Source: Salinilacihabitans rarus
GTDB lineage: Archaea > Halobacteriota > Halobacteria > Halobacteriales > Natrialbaceae
DNA length: 64,000 nucleotides
Direction of reading: 5' to 3'
Assembly (NCBI RefSeq): GCF_024296665.1
Contig: NZ_CP100762.1
Span: 1,984,001-2,048,000, forward strand
The notes beneath the pieces are model-generated. The model did not search any database. It was not told the origin of the DNA and worked only from the letters and a program-made list of their open reading frames with translations. A program made the translations under genes and the position numbers. Below, piece after piece: positions 37,428 to 44,981 of the stretch. Numbering within the stretch: the first letter of the stretch is position 1; every line of letters begins with the position of its first letter.

Positions 37428-38530
37428 GCGCGCTCGGCCCGCCGGGTGCCCTCGGAGTCCGAGAGGCGCGACTCGGCGATGGCGAACGCGAGCGTGCTCG
37501 CGATCCCGAGCAGCGTCCCCCCCGTCAGCGCGGTCGCGAGGTAGGGGACGCCGACCTCGTCGAGGAAGAAGGCGCTGACCGCGTGGAGGACGACCGCGAT
37601 CGCGATCACGTAAAACGGCGCGTTGAGGTAGCGCCACTCGAGTCGGCCCGCGATGTACTCGTCGGTGATCTGGCCGAGGCTGGTGGTGATCCCCGCCGCG
37701 GCGAACCACCGGACGGAGCCGGACACCAGCGCCGAGAGCACCATCGGGATGCCGGGGTCGCCGGCGGTCGACTCCTGGAGCATCTCTAGCCTGTCGACGC
37801 CGCTCACCCCGCCGAGGATCAACAGCGCGGTCGCGACGACGTACGCGAGCAGGGTCATCCGACCGGCGTACAGCGAGTTGCGCGCGCGGTCGACGGCCCG
37901 GTCGAGGTGGTCGCCGAGACCGAGCCCCCGGGAGATGAGGTAGAGGCCGAGCAGCGCGGAGGTGGTCCCGAGCACCAGCCCCGGCAACTCGAGCAACGAA
38001 CCGACCAGCGCGAGCGGGTAGATGAGCAGGACGATCCCGAGCGGGATGAGGATCGTCCCCCGGGTCTCGGGGTCGGCCAGCACCTGCTTGATCGTGTAGT
38101 ACATCGACTCCAGGTTCTGGGCCTGCCGGACGACGACGCGGCGGACGCCGTCGATCGGCACCCGCGAGCGGATGATCGGGATCACCGACTCGTCCTGCGC
38201 GCCGTCGGTGACCACGAGCGCGGTGACGTCCTCGCCGGTCGAGAGGTTCGCGAGGACGGTGTCGACCTCGTCGCCGACCTCGCGGTTGGCGCCGACGTCG
38301 GCGCCCTCGTTGCCGGTGACGACCGCGACCTCGACGCTCTCGTCCCGGCTCTCGAGGTCGTCGTAGACGTGCAACCCCTGGAAGATGACGTTGACGTCGG
38401 AGTCCTCGGGATCGGCGGTCGCGAGCGCGACGGCCGCCTCCTCGACGGCCTCGCGGCCGATCACCGGCGTCGAGAAGCCGGTCTTGCGCCCGAGATCGTC
38501 GTCGAGGTCGACACACAGGACCAGCAGCAT
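37424..38530 (-). CDS. DUF373 family membrane protein
   Basis: 368 residues from the ATG at 38530 (MLLVLCVDLDDDLGRKTGF). The soluble N-terminal domain to about 150 has the repeated acidic strands of the family (LVVTDGAQDESVIPIIRSRVPIDGVRRVVVRQAQNLE). The remainder has about six TM helices. DUF373 occurs widely in archaea with no known role. Convergent with the prenyl synthase, stops overlapping by four bases. Confidence 0.88.
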   Translation of the reverse strand: MLLVLCVDLDDDLGRKTGFSTPVIGREAVEEAAVALATADPEDSDVNVIFQGLHVYDDLESRDESVEVAVVTGNEGADVGANREVGDEVDTVLANLSTGEDVTALVVTDGAQDESVIPIIRSRVPIDGVRRVVVRQAQNLESMYYTIKQVLADPETRGTILIPLGIVLLIYPLALVGSLLELPGLVLGTTSALLGLYLISRGLGLGDHLDRAVDRARNSLYAGRMTLLAYVVATALLILGGVSGVDRLEMLQESTAGDPGIPMVLSALVSGSVRWFAAAGITTSLGQITDEYIAGRLEWRYLNAPFYVIAIAVVLHAVSAFFLDEVGVPYLATALTGGTLLGIASTLAFAIAESRLSDSEGTRRAERA

Positions 38531-38772
38531 CGACCGGACGTTCGTTATCGCGGTATTTCCCTCTTCTGGGGAGGACGAAACGGGACGACCGGGGCCGGGA
38601 CCGCCTTCGCGGGCCGTCGGGTCAGCGGCCGTGCTCGACCCCGCCGAGCAGCGTCGCGATCCGGTCCTCGCCGCCGGGTGGACGCGCCGGGTGGACGCCG
38701 GCGCAGACGACGTAATCCGCCCCACCCGATTCGTGCAGTTTTTGGCGTCCGGCCCACAATCGGTGGTACCGA

Positions 38773-39768
38773 ATGATCTCGAAGGGCTGCGAGCAGTGTG
38801 CCAACGGCGGCAAGATGGTGCTGTTCGTCTACGGCTACTGCGACCAGCGCGACTGCTTTTACTGCCCGCTCGGCGAGACCCGCAAGAACGTCACCGACGT
38901 CTACGCCAACGAACGGCTCGTCGAGGGAGACGAGGACGTCCTCACCGAGGCTCGCCGGATGGACGCGCTCGGCACCTCGATCACCGGCGGCGAACCACAG
39001 GAGGCCCTCGACCGGACCTGTCACTACCTCTCCCTGCTGAAAGACGAGTTCGGCGAGGACCACCACACCCACCTCTACACCGGCATCACGGGCGGCCGCG
39101 AGAACATGCGCCGACTCGCCGAGGCCGGCCTCGACGAGATTCGCTTCCACCCGCCGCTGGAACAGTGGGGCGACCTCCACGGCACCGAGTGGGAGGAGAT
39201 CCTCCACATCGCCCGCGAGGAGGGCCTGACGCCGGCGTTCGAGATTCCCGGCATCCGCGCCGAACCCGAGTTCCTCGACTTTCTCGACGAGGGCGCCGCC
39301 GACTTCTGTAACGTCAACGAGTTCGAGATGTCACAGGGCAACTACCGCCGGATGCAAGAGCAGGGCTTCGAACTCAAGGAGGGCCACATGAGCGCCGTCG
39401 AGGGCTCCCGCGAGGAGATTCTCGAGGTGATGGGCGACCACCCGAAGGTCTACTTCTGTACCTCCGTCTTCAAGGACGCCGCCCAGCACCGCCGTCGACT
39501 CAAGCGGATGGCCCGCAACGTCCGCCGGGAGTTCGACGACGTCACCGACGACGGCACCCTCGTCTACGGGAAGACCTACGCCGACCCCGGCCGATTCGAG
39601 GAACTCGGCGTCCCCGAGGAGTTCTACGCGGTCAAGACGAACCACGTCGAGGTGGCGTGGTGGCTCCTCGAGGAGATGATCGAGGAGGGCGACCTCGACG
39701 ACGGCGAAATCGTCGAGCAGTACCCGACCTACGACGGGCAGGTCGTCGAGCGGACGCCGCTGGCGTAG
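38773..39768 (+). CDS. Radical SAM protein with CX4CX2C cluster motif
   Basis: 331 residues. C23-DQRD-C28-FY-C31 would bind the 4Fe-4S cluster; the spacing is one residue longer than the canonical CX3CX2C. Two further cysteines precede it (C6, C9). TSITGGEPQ (GGE-like SAM site) at about 73-81, then a TIM-barrel-like series (HLYTGITGG, DEIRFHPP, TPAFEIPG, ADFCNVNEFEMSQ). The archaeal family is uncharacterised. The last nine sense codons (QVVERTPLA) are inside a 136-bp tandem repeat that continues downstream. Confidence 0.88.
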   Translation: MISKGCEQCANGGKMVLFVYGYCDQRDCFYCPLGETRKNVTDVYANERLVEGDEDVLTEARRMDALGTSITGGEPQEALDRTCHYLSLLKDEFGEDHHTHLYTGITGGRENMRRLAEAGLDEIRFHPPLEQWGDLHGTEWEEILHIAREEGLTPAFEIPGIRAEPEFLDFLDEGAADFCNVNEFEMSQGNYRRMQEQGFELKEGHMSAVEGSREEILEVMGDHPKVYFCTSVFKDAAQHRRRLKRMARNVRREFDDVTDDGTLVYGKTYADPGRFEELGVPEEFYAVKTNHVEVAWWLLEEMIEEGDLDDGEIVEQYPTYDGQVVERTPLA

Positions 39769-40038
39769 CACCCGCGAACGAGCGACGCGAGTGAGCGGCC
39801 GTTTTGGTGGAGATTTTGCGAGAAGCGGTGAGCGAGCACCGCGAGCGAACCCGACGAGAAAAAGGTCCACGCGGCAGGTCGTCGAGCGGACGCCGCTGGC
39901 GTAGCACCCGCGAACGAGCGACGCGAGTGAGCGGCCGTTTTGGTGGAGATTTTGCGAGAAGCGGTGAGCGAGCACCGCGAGCGAACCCGACGAGAAAAAG
40001 GTCCACGCGGCAGGTCGTCGAGCGGACGCCGCTGGCGT
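39737..40038. repeat. 136-bp direct tandem repeat, two full copies and a partial third
   Basis: The unit starting GGTCGTCGAGCGGACGCCGC occurs at 39741, 39877 and 40013, spacing exactly 136. Copies one and two are identical; the third stops matching after about 26 bases. The unit begins within the radical SAM coding end, so its last codons and stop are duplicated. Each full copy holds a hairpin GCGGTG-AGCGAG-CACCGC (39825-39842, 39961-39978) and short iterations of GCGAG. From 40039 to 40165 only a likely promoter (AT-rich CGAAAAATTATTCA at about 40085-40098) is seen. Confidence 0.95.
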
Positions 40039-40165
40039 GAACGAACGCGGCGGGCGAACCGCCACTCCGTTCGAGTCGAAATAACGAAAAATTATTCACG
40101 ACCGTCCGAGTAGCCGGCCCCGATGCGTCGTATCGAACGTCGGACACGAACACTGGAGGGCGAGC

Positions 40166-40645
40166 GTGAGTCGCGCTGAGGTCGAGACGGTCGGGGAGGC
40201 GGCGTCCGTCTCGTTCGTCTGCGACGACTGCGGGCGGGTCCACAACCGGAACAACCCGCCGTGCAACGACTGCGGGTCGATGAACCTGTCCGCGGCCGAA
40301 AACGTCACCGACGAGGCCCGGGAGATCGACGAGCGGGAGTCCTGGCGGATCGTCCGCGACGCCAATCGCGGGATCACCGGACTGGGCGTGTTCGTCTCCC
40401 TCGTCGGTGCGGCGACGTTGCTCGCGGGCGCGGCGTTGCTGGTCGTCGGCGGGGTCGTCTACGATCGCCTGCTCGTCGGCGGCTGGGTCGTCGGCGCCAC
40501 GCTGACCGTCGCCGGGACGCTGACGATTCCGGCCACCCGCCGGCGGATCGAGAACCGACTCGACGTCTACCTCTCCTCGCGGACGGTGCTGGTGCTCTAT
40601 CTGGCGCTCGTCGGCGGCGGCATCGCGCTCGCGGTGTACCTGTAA
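40166..40645 (+). CDS. Zinc-ribbon membrane protein, unknown
   Basis: 159 residues from a GTG at 40166; GGAGG at 40155-40159 supports this start. An N-terminal rubredoxin-like knuckle pair (C19xxC22...C33xxC36) is followed by a soluble helix and three TM segments at about 72-95, 102-122 and 139-158. Upstream, an ATG at 40123 opens an 18-codon reading frame that ends just past the GTG, possibly a coupling uORF. Unknown function. Confidence 0.72.
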   Translation: MSRAEVETVGEAASVSFVCDDCGRVHNRNNPPCNDCGSMNLSAAENVTDEAREIDERESWRIVRDANRGITGLGVFVSLVGAATLLAGAALLVVGGVVYDRLLVGGWVVGATLTVAGTLTIPATRRRIENRLDVYLSSRTVLVLYLALVGGGIALAVYL

Positions 40646-40677
40646 CGACCGGCGACGGACGAAACGGGAGTCGGCCG

Positions 40678-41922
40678 CTAGTCGATCTCCGTCAGGTCCA
40701 CTTCCGGCAGCGTGATCAGGTTCTCGCGGCCGATCCGCAGTTTCTCGATCTGGCCGTCCTCGTCCATCTTCGAGAGCAACTGGGAGACCTTGGCGTTCGA
40801 CCAGCCGGTCTCCTTGACGATCGCGGCCTGTTTCATGCGGCCGCCGTTCCGTCTGAGAAGCCGGTGGACGCGCTCCTCGTCGCTCAGCAGTTCGACATCG
40901 ACCTCGTCCGGGGCGACCGACTCCGACTCGGCTTCGCGGTCCGAGTCGTCGGGCGCCGCGTCCGATTCGGCGTACGTCACCGTCGACGTCTCGTCGCCGT
41001 CGCCGCCGACTACGGGAACGTCGAACGGCCACTCGGAGGGGGAGCCGTACCTCGCGAAGAGGAATCCGACGCCCGCGACGGCGAGAATCGCGAACAGTCC
41101 CACCGCCGGCCCGCCCGGGACGAACCCGAGAGCGGCCGACAGCGCTGCCCACAGGGTAGCGGCGGGGTTCGCCCCTCGCAGGTAGACGATCTCGAGTTCG
41201 TTCTCGCCGAACTCGTGGGGGCCGTCCCAGACGAGCGCGCCGTCCTGTTGGTCGACCGGCGGGGCCGATTCGAACCCGTAGTTCGGCGGCGCCTCCACGA
41301 TCAGGCGCTGGCCGTCGGCCAGCGCGGGGAACCAGGTCCCGCTCCCGTCCCCGGTCGCGAACGCGTCGCCGAAGTAGATGCGATTGTTGCTGACGGTAGC
41401 GAAGTCCGTCCAGCGGAAGGAGTACGAGACGACGCCGACCGCGGGCTCCGCTTCGACGTCGTCGACCTCGACCTCGTCTTCTTCGGGGTCGGCACCCGTG
41501 TCGCGGACGACGCGGGAGTCGTCCCACCCCGCGTCCTCGATCCGCATCTCTCTGCCGGTCGCTCGTTCCGCTTCGCTCACGAACCGTTCGAACGTCTCGG
41601 CGTCGTACCCGACTGACCGGTCGCCGGCGACGACGGCGTCGGCGTACTCGGTGAACGAATCGACGTCCGCGTCGGTCTCGAGCCGAAAGCGGGTCTCGAC
41701 CGTCCAGTAGGCGTCGCCGTCGTCGGTGACGTTGATGCGGATCACCTGCCGAGGGTCGTCGGGTTCCAGCGCCGGCGGGTGGGTGTCGAGGGAGGGGTCG
41801 CGCGGCGGGGACTCGCCGGTCGCCGTCGAGGGGAGTGCGGACGACGGAACGGCCATCGCCCCCAGCGTAGCGGTGATGAGGAGGACCGTGAGGGCGAACG
41901 TGATGGCGGTGGGCAACCGCAT
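40678..41922 (-). CDS. Membrane-anchored winged-helix sensor/regulator
   Basis: 414 residues from the ATG at 41922. A signal peptide (about 1-30) precedes a large extracellular beta-rich domain. A single TM helix follows at about 285-305 (AVGLFAILAVAGVGFLFARYG), then a cytoplasmic acidic linker and a C-terminal winged helix (RVHRLLRRNGGRMKQAAIVKETGWSNAKVSQLLSKMDEDGQIEKLRIGRENLITL). This outside-sensor, inside-HTH design is common in haloarchaea (DUF7345/DUF7343-type). It is divergent from the secreted protein gene at 42109, which may be its target. Confidence 0.82.
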   Translation of the reverse strand: MRLPTAITFALTVLLITATLGAMAVPSSALPSTATGESPPRDPSLDTHPPALEPDDPRQVIRINVTDDGDAYWTVETRFRLETDADVDSFTEYADAVVAGDRSVGYDAETFERFVSEAERATGREMRIEDAGWDDSRVVRDTGADPEEDEVEVDDVEAEPAVGVVSYSFRWTDFATVSNNRIYFGDAFATGDGSGTWFPALADGQRLIVEAPPNYGFESAPPVDQQDGALVWDGPHEFGENELEIVYLRGANPAATLWAALSAALGFVPGGPAVGLFAILAVAGVGFLFARYGSPSEWPFDVPVVGGDGDETSTVTYAESDAAPDDSDREAESESVAPDEVDVELLSDEERVHRLLRRNGGRMKQAAIVKETGWSNAKVSQLLSKMDEDGQIEKLRIGRENLITLPEVDLTEID

Positions 41923-42108
41923 GCGTATCAACGACTGGTTTCCCGGGGGAAAAAACCCTTTCCATCCGAAAATAAAACGTTACCGTCCGTTTTGAACGGT
42001 CTAAAGGGCTGTTAGACCCGGTTACGGGGTGTCAGACGACTGAAACCGACCGTCAGGCGTGCCGACCAGTTTTTGTACCTGGGATTCGAACACGCGTATC
42101 GAACATCG

Positions 42109-43311
42109 ATGTCGACGAAGAACGCGGCCCCTGCCCTCCTCGCGTTACTTCTGTTCTGTTCGCTCCCGGCCACGACCGCCCTCGCGGCCGCCCCGGCGAA
42201 CGGGCAAGTGACGAACGAAGGCGGCGTAACGGAGTCCGACGGGACGACCAATCGGCTCGTACTCGACGGGGATGTACGAAGCGAGTACGCCGAACCCGGT
42301 CTCGACCTCGGATCGTCGCTGTCCGCGGCGGACGACGAACTTCGGGTCGACCACGAACGGTTCGTCGTCGACCACGAGTTCGGCGCCCTCTCGACGGCCG
42401 AGCGGGAGGAACGGCTCGAGTCGGGGCTCGAACGGGTCGACGAGCGGATAACGGAACTCGAGGAGCGCGAACGGCGTGCCGTCGAGCGGCACGTGAACGG
42501 CGAAATTTCCGACGCCGTCCTGCTGCAGATCCTCGTCAGGAACCACAACGAGGCACGAGAGCTCTCGGCCGTCGTCGAGGAGCTAGCCGACCGGGCCAAC
42601 GCGGTGAGCGGCTACTCGAATCGGGAGGAGGTCCGGGAGAAGAACCACAGACTCGCCCAGTATCGGACTCCGATACGCGCCCGGATCGATAGCGCAACGC
42701 GCGGGGATGCGAGCACCGACGCGGTCGTGCTGGTCGAGACGGAAGCGAACGGATACCGACTGGCGACGGTTGTCGGCTCCACCTACCTCTCGGAGACACA
42801 CCGGTTCGACAACCGGAACGAGTCGAAGCCGGATCAGTTCAGCGGCCTCATGGAGGCGTCCGATTACACGGAAGACGTCTACCCGTGGGCCTACGAGACC
42901 GGGAGCGGGTCGAGTTTCGCGGCCCTGTTCTCGTACGAGATGTACAGGGTGCAGATCTCCCACGGGCAAGGGACTCTCGACGCACACATCGACGGCGGGA
43001 CCCGTTCGGTGACGGACGAGGTACAGGAGCTCACGGTGAGCCAGATACCGTCGACGCCGGTCGACCGCACGTGGTCCGACGGCGGGCTCGAACTCGCGCT
43101 CAACGAGACGCCCGCGAACGGCCCCGTCGAGGTCACCGTCACGGACTCGGTGACGGGGTCGCCGGTCGACGCCACGGTCGCCGTCAACGGCACCGTCGTC
43201 GGCGAGACGGGCGACGACGGGACCCGCTGGATCGTGCCGCCGACCGGCGAGTACGAACTGACCGCCGAGACGAACGACGGGAGCGTGAACGCGACGGTGG
43301 CGGGCGGCTGA
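42109..43311 (+). CDS. Secreted coiled-coil/beta-domain protein (DUF7096-like)
   Basis: 400 residues from ATG 42109. A Sec-type signal (APALLALLLFCSLPATTALAAAP) is followed by an extended helical region (about 95-200, with long Glu/Arg heptads), then a globular domain and a C-terminal PEGA/Big-like beta domain (VEVTVTDSVTGSPVDATVAVNGTVVGETGDDGTRWIVPPTGEYELTAET). Likely a cell-surface protein without membrane anchor. The ATG is preceded by a TTTTTGTAC box about 40 bases upstream. Confidence 0.75.
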   Translation: MSTKNAAPALLALLLFCSLPATTALAAAPANGQVTNEGGVTESDGTTNRLVLDGDVRSEYAEPGLDLGSSLSAADDELRVDHERFVVDHEFGALSTAEREERLESGLERVDERITELEERERRAVERHVNGEISDAVLLQILVRNHNEARELSAVVEELADRANAVSGYSNREEVREKNHRLAQYRTPIRARIDSATRGDASTDAVVLVETEANGYRLATVVGSTYLSETHRFDNRNESKPDQFSGLMEASDYTEDVYPWAYETGSGSSFAALFSYEMYRVQISHGQGTLDAHIDGGTRSVTDEVQELTVSQIPSTPVDRTWSDGGLELALNETPANGPVEVTVTDSVTGSPVDATVAVNGTVVGETGDDGTRWIVPPTGEYELTAETNDGSVNATVAGG

Positions 43312-43344
43312 CGGCCGCGTCGCCCGTCGGAGGTTTTAACTGCG

Positions 43345-43857
43345 ATGCCGCGGCGAGAGCGTCGCGTGTCGCTCGGAGTCGAGTACCGGAGTGAGGGGCA
43401 TCCGCGAGCGGTCGCCCCGCTGGTCGGCGTCGTCGCGCTGATCGCGGTCGTCGTCCTGCTGGCGGCCGTCGTCGCCGTCGGGGTGGGGTCGTTGCCGGTC
43501 GCCTCGGCCCCGGCGACCGCCGCGTTCGATCTGTCGGTCGACGCGGAGCGGTCGGTCGTCCTCGATCACGTCGCCGGCGACCCGGTCGACGTCGAGACGC
43601 TGTCGGTGACCGTGACGGTGGACGGCGACCCGCTCGCGCACCAGCCGCCGGTGCCGTTCGTCGGCGCGGAGGGGTTCGACGGCGCGCCGGGTGGGCCGTT
43701 CAACGCGGCGGCGAACTCGACGTGGACCGCGGGGGAGCGTGCGAGCCTGCGGCTGGCGGCGACGAACGAACCCGATATCGCGGCGGGCGATACGGTCGCC
43801 GTCACGCTCGCGACCGAGGAGGGGCCGCTGGCGCGACTCGAGGCGACGGCGAGGTGA
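43345..43857 (+). CDS. Type IV pilin-like protein
   Basis: 170 residues. Near the N terminus HPRAVAPLVGVVALIAVVVLLAAVVAVGVG (residues about 19-48) is the archaeal pilin signature: a basic stretch, cleavage site, then hydrophobic helix. The globular part has the expected beta domain. It would be processed by PibD and assembled into adhesion pili, or act as a minor subunit. No pil genes are adjacent. It starts 33 bases after the preceding secreted-protein gene, so may be co-transcribed. Confidence 0.85.
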   Translation: MPRRERRVSLGVEYRSEGHPRAVAPLVGVVALIAVVVLLAAVVAVGVGSLPVASAPATAAFDLSVDAERSVVLDHVAGDPVDVETLSVTVTVDGDPLAHQPPVPFVGAEGFDGAPGGPFNAAANSTWTAGERASLRLAATNEPDIAAGDTVAVTLATEEGPLARLEATAR

Positions 43858-43863
43858 ACGGAG

Positions 43864-44502
43864 TCAGTCGGCGTTCGCGTCGCCGCCGGGGGCGCGGGCG
43901 ACCGTCGTGATCGCGACGTCGGGTTCGTACGACGGGCCCATGAACTTGTGTCTGACCTCCTCGAAGCCGGCGGTCTTGAACATCCGGTCGGCCTCGTACT
44001 CGTCGTAGAAGAGCATGATCGCGTCGGCGAGTCGCTGCGTGATCGGGTTGTCGGGGTAGTTCGGCCCGACGACGAGCACCTGACCGCCGGGTTCGAGCAC
44101 CCGGCGGAACTCCCGGAGCGCGAGGATCGGGTTCGGCCAGTACTCGATCGAGCCCGACGACCAGACGACGTCGAAGGTGTTCGAGGCGAACGGGAGCCGC
44201 TCGGCGTCCCCGCGGTGGAAGTGGACGGGGCCGCGCTTGCCGAACTTGGCGTAGGCCTGTTCGAGCTGGTGTTCGCTCTGGTCGATGGCGTAGACGGTGT
44301 CGACGTGTTCGAGCAGCCCCTCGGTGGCGAAGCCGGTGCCGCAGCCGACGTCGAGGACCATCTCGGCGTCGTCGAACTCGAGCATCGAGAGGGCGTCGGC
44401 GCGCATCTCCTCGTTCCAGACGAAGGGGTTGATCCGGTCGTAGACCTTCGAGAGGTACTTGTAGAACAGCCGGGCCCGGGCCTTGTTCTCGAGGATTCCC
44501 AT
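43864..44502 (-). CDS. SAM-dependent methyltransferase, quinone-methylase-like
   Basis: 212 residues from the ATG at 44502. Class I fold: SAM loop LDVGCGTGFATEGLL at about 49-63, DAERLPFASNTFDVVWSSGSIEYWPN (motifs II-III), REFRRVLEPGGQVLVVGPNYPDN. The N-terminal LFYKYLSKVYDRINPFVWNEEMR resembles UbiE/MPBQ-type quinone methyltransferases. The hydrophobic tail region of larger homologues is reduced. Divergent from the ATPase operon, so a role in respiratory quinone synthesis is plausible. Confidence 0.82.
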   Translation of the reverse strand: MGILENKARARLFYKYLSKVYDRINPFVWNEEMRADALSMLEFDDAEMVLDVGCGTGFATEGLLEHVDTVYAIDQSEHQLEQAYAKFGKRGPVHFHRGDAERLPFASNTFDVVWSSGSIEYWPNPILALREFRRVLEPGGQVLVVGPNYPDNPITQRLADAIMLFYDEYEADRMFKTAGFEEVRHKFMGPSYEPDVAITTVARAPGGDANAD

Positions 44503-44612
44503 CGTTCGAGAGGTTCGGCCGAGCGACAATATGTCTGGTGTTTGGCGCCGCGGCGCGACGTCCGGACGGGCGCGATTTCGGCCGCGTACCCGCATTCGGT
44601 TTCGCAACTACC

Positions 44613-44618
44613 ATATAC
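44613..44618 (+). promoter_or_regulatory. TATA box of the A-ATPase operon
   Basis: ATATAC 31-36 bases before the atpH ATG. The short leader lacks a strong Shine-Dalgarno sequence. Confidence 0.5.
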
Positions 44619-44648
44619 GCGCTTGAGCAAGGATCGGTTGCTTAGAGT

Positions 44649-44981
44649 ATGCCGAGGCCAGAGGTTCTCGAACGACTCCAGTCGGCGGAGGAGGAGGCCG
44701 ACACGATCGTCGCAACGGCAGAAGACGACCGCGACGAGCGGATCGCCGAGGCCAGAGAGCGGGCCGAGGAGATCCGCTCGGAGGCGGAACGGGAAGCGCG
44801 GGATCTCAAGGAGCGCCGCCTCGAGGAGGCGCGCGAGGAGATCGACGCCGAGTGTGAGCGCGTCCTCCGCGAGGGCGAACAGGAGCGCGAGGCGCTCGCC
44901 GAGCGCGCCCGGGACCGGGTCGAAGAGGCGGTCGACCACGTGGTGTCCCTGTTCGAGGAGGACGTGCATGCTCAGACCTGA
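44649..44981 (+). CDS. atpH: A-type ATP synthase subunit H
   Basis: 110 residues, almost entirely one Glu/Arg coiled coil (EEEADTIVATAEDDRDERIAEARERAEEI...), as expected for the peripheral stalk partner of subunit E. First gene of the atpHIKECFAB operon. The last 14 bases overlap the start of atpI. Confidence 0.92.
   Translation: MPRPEVLERLQSAEEEADTIVATAEDDRDERIAEARERAEEIRSEAEREARDLKERRLEEAREEIDAECERVLREGEQEREALAERARDRVEEAVDHVVSLFEEDVHAQT

Noticed and set aside
39737-40038. CRISPR array
   Set aside because: The repeats are 136 bp, directly adjacent without spacers, and no cas gene is near.
39804-40040. 78-codon frame across the tandem repeat
   Set aside because: Created by the repeat itself; basic low-complexity product that ends in a copied radical SAM tail.
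40123-40179. 18-codon ATG frame before the zinc-ribbon membrane protein
   Set aside because: Possibly a coupling uORF, but no evidence of translation beyond position; noted only in that gene's entry.
43948-44967. Long upstream extension of the atpI reading frame
   Set aside because: It runs antisense through the methyltransferase gene and through atpH; subunit I family starts match 44968.
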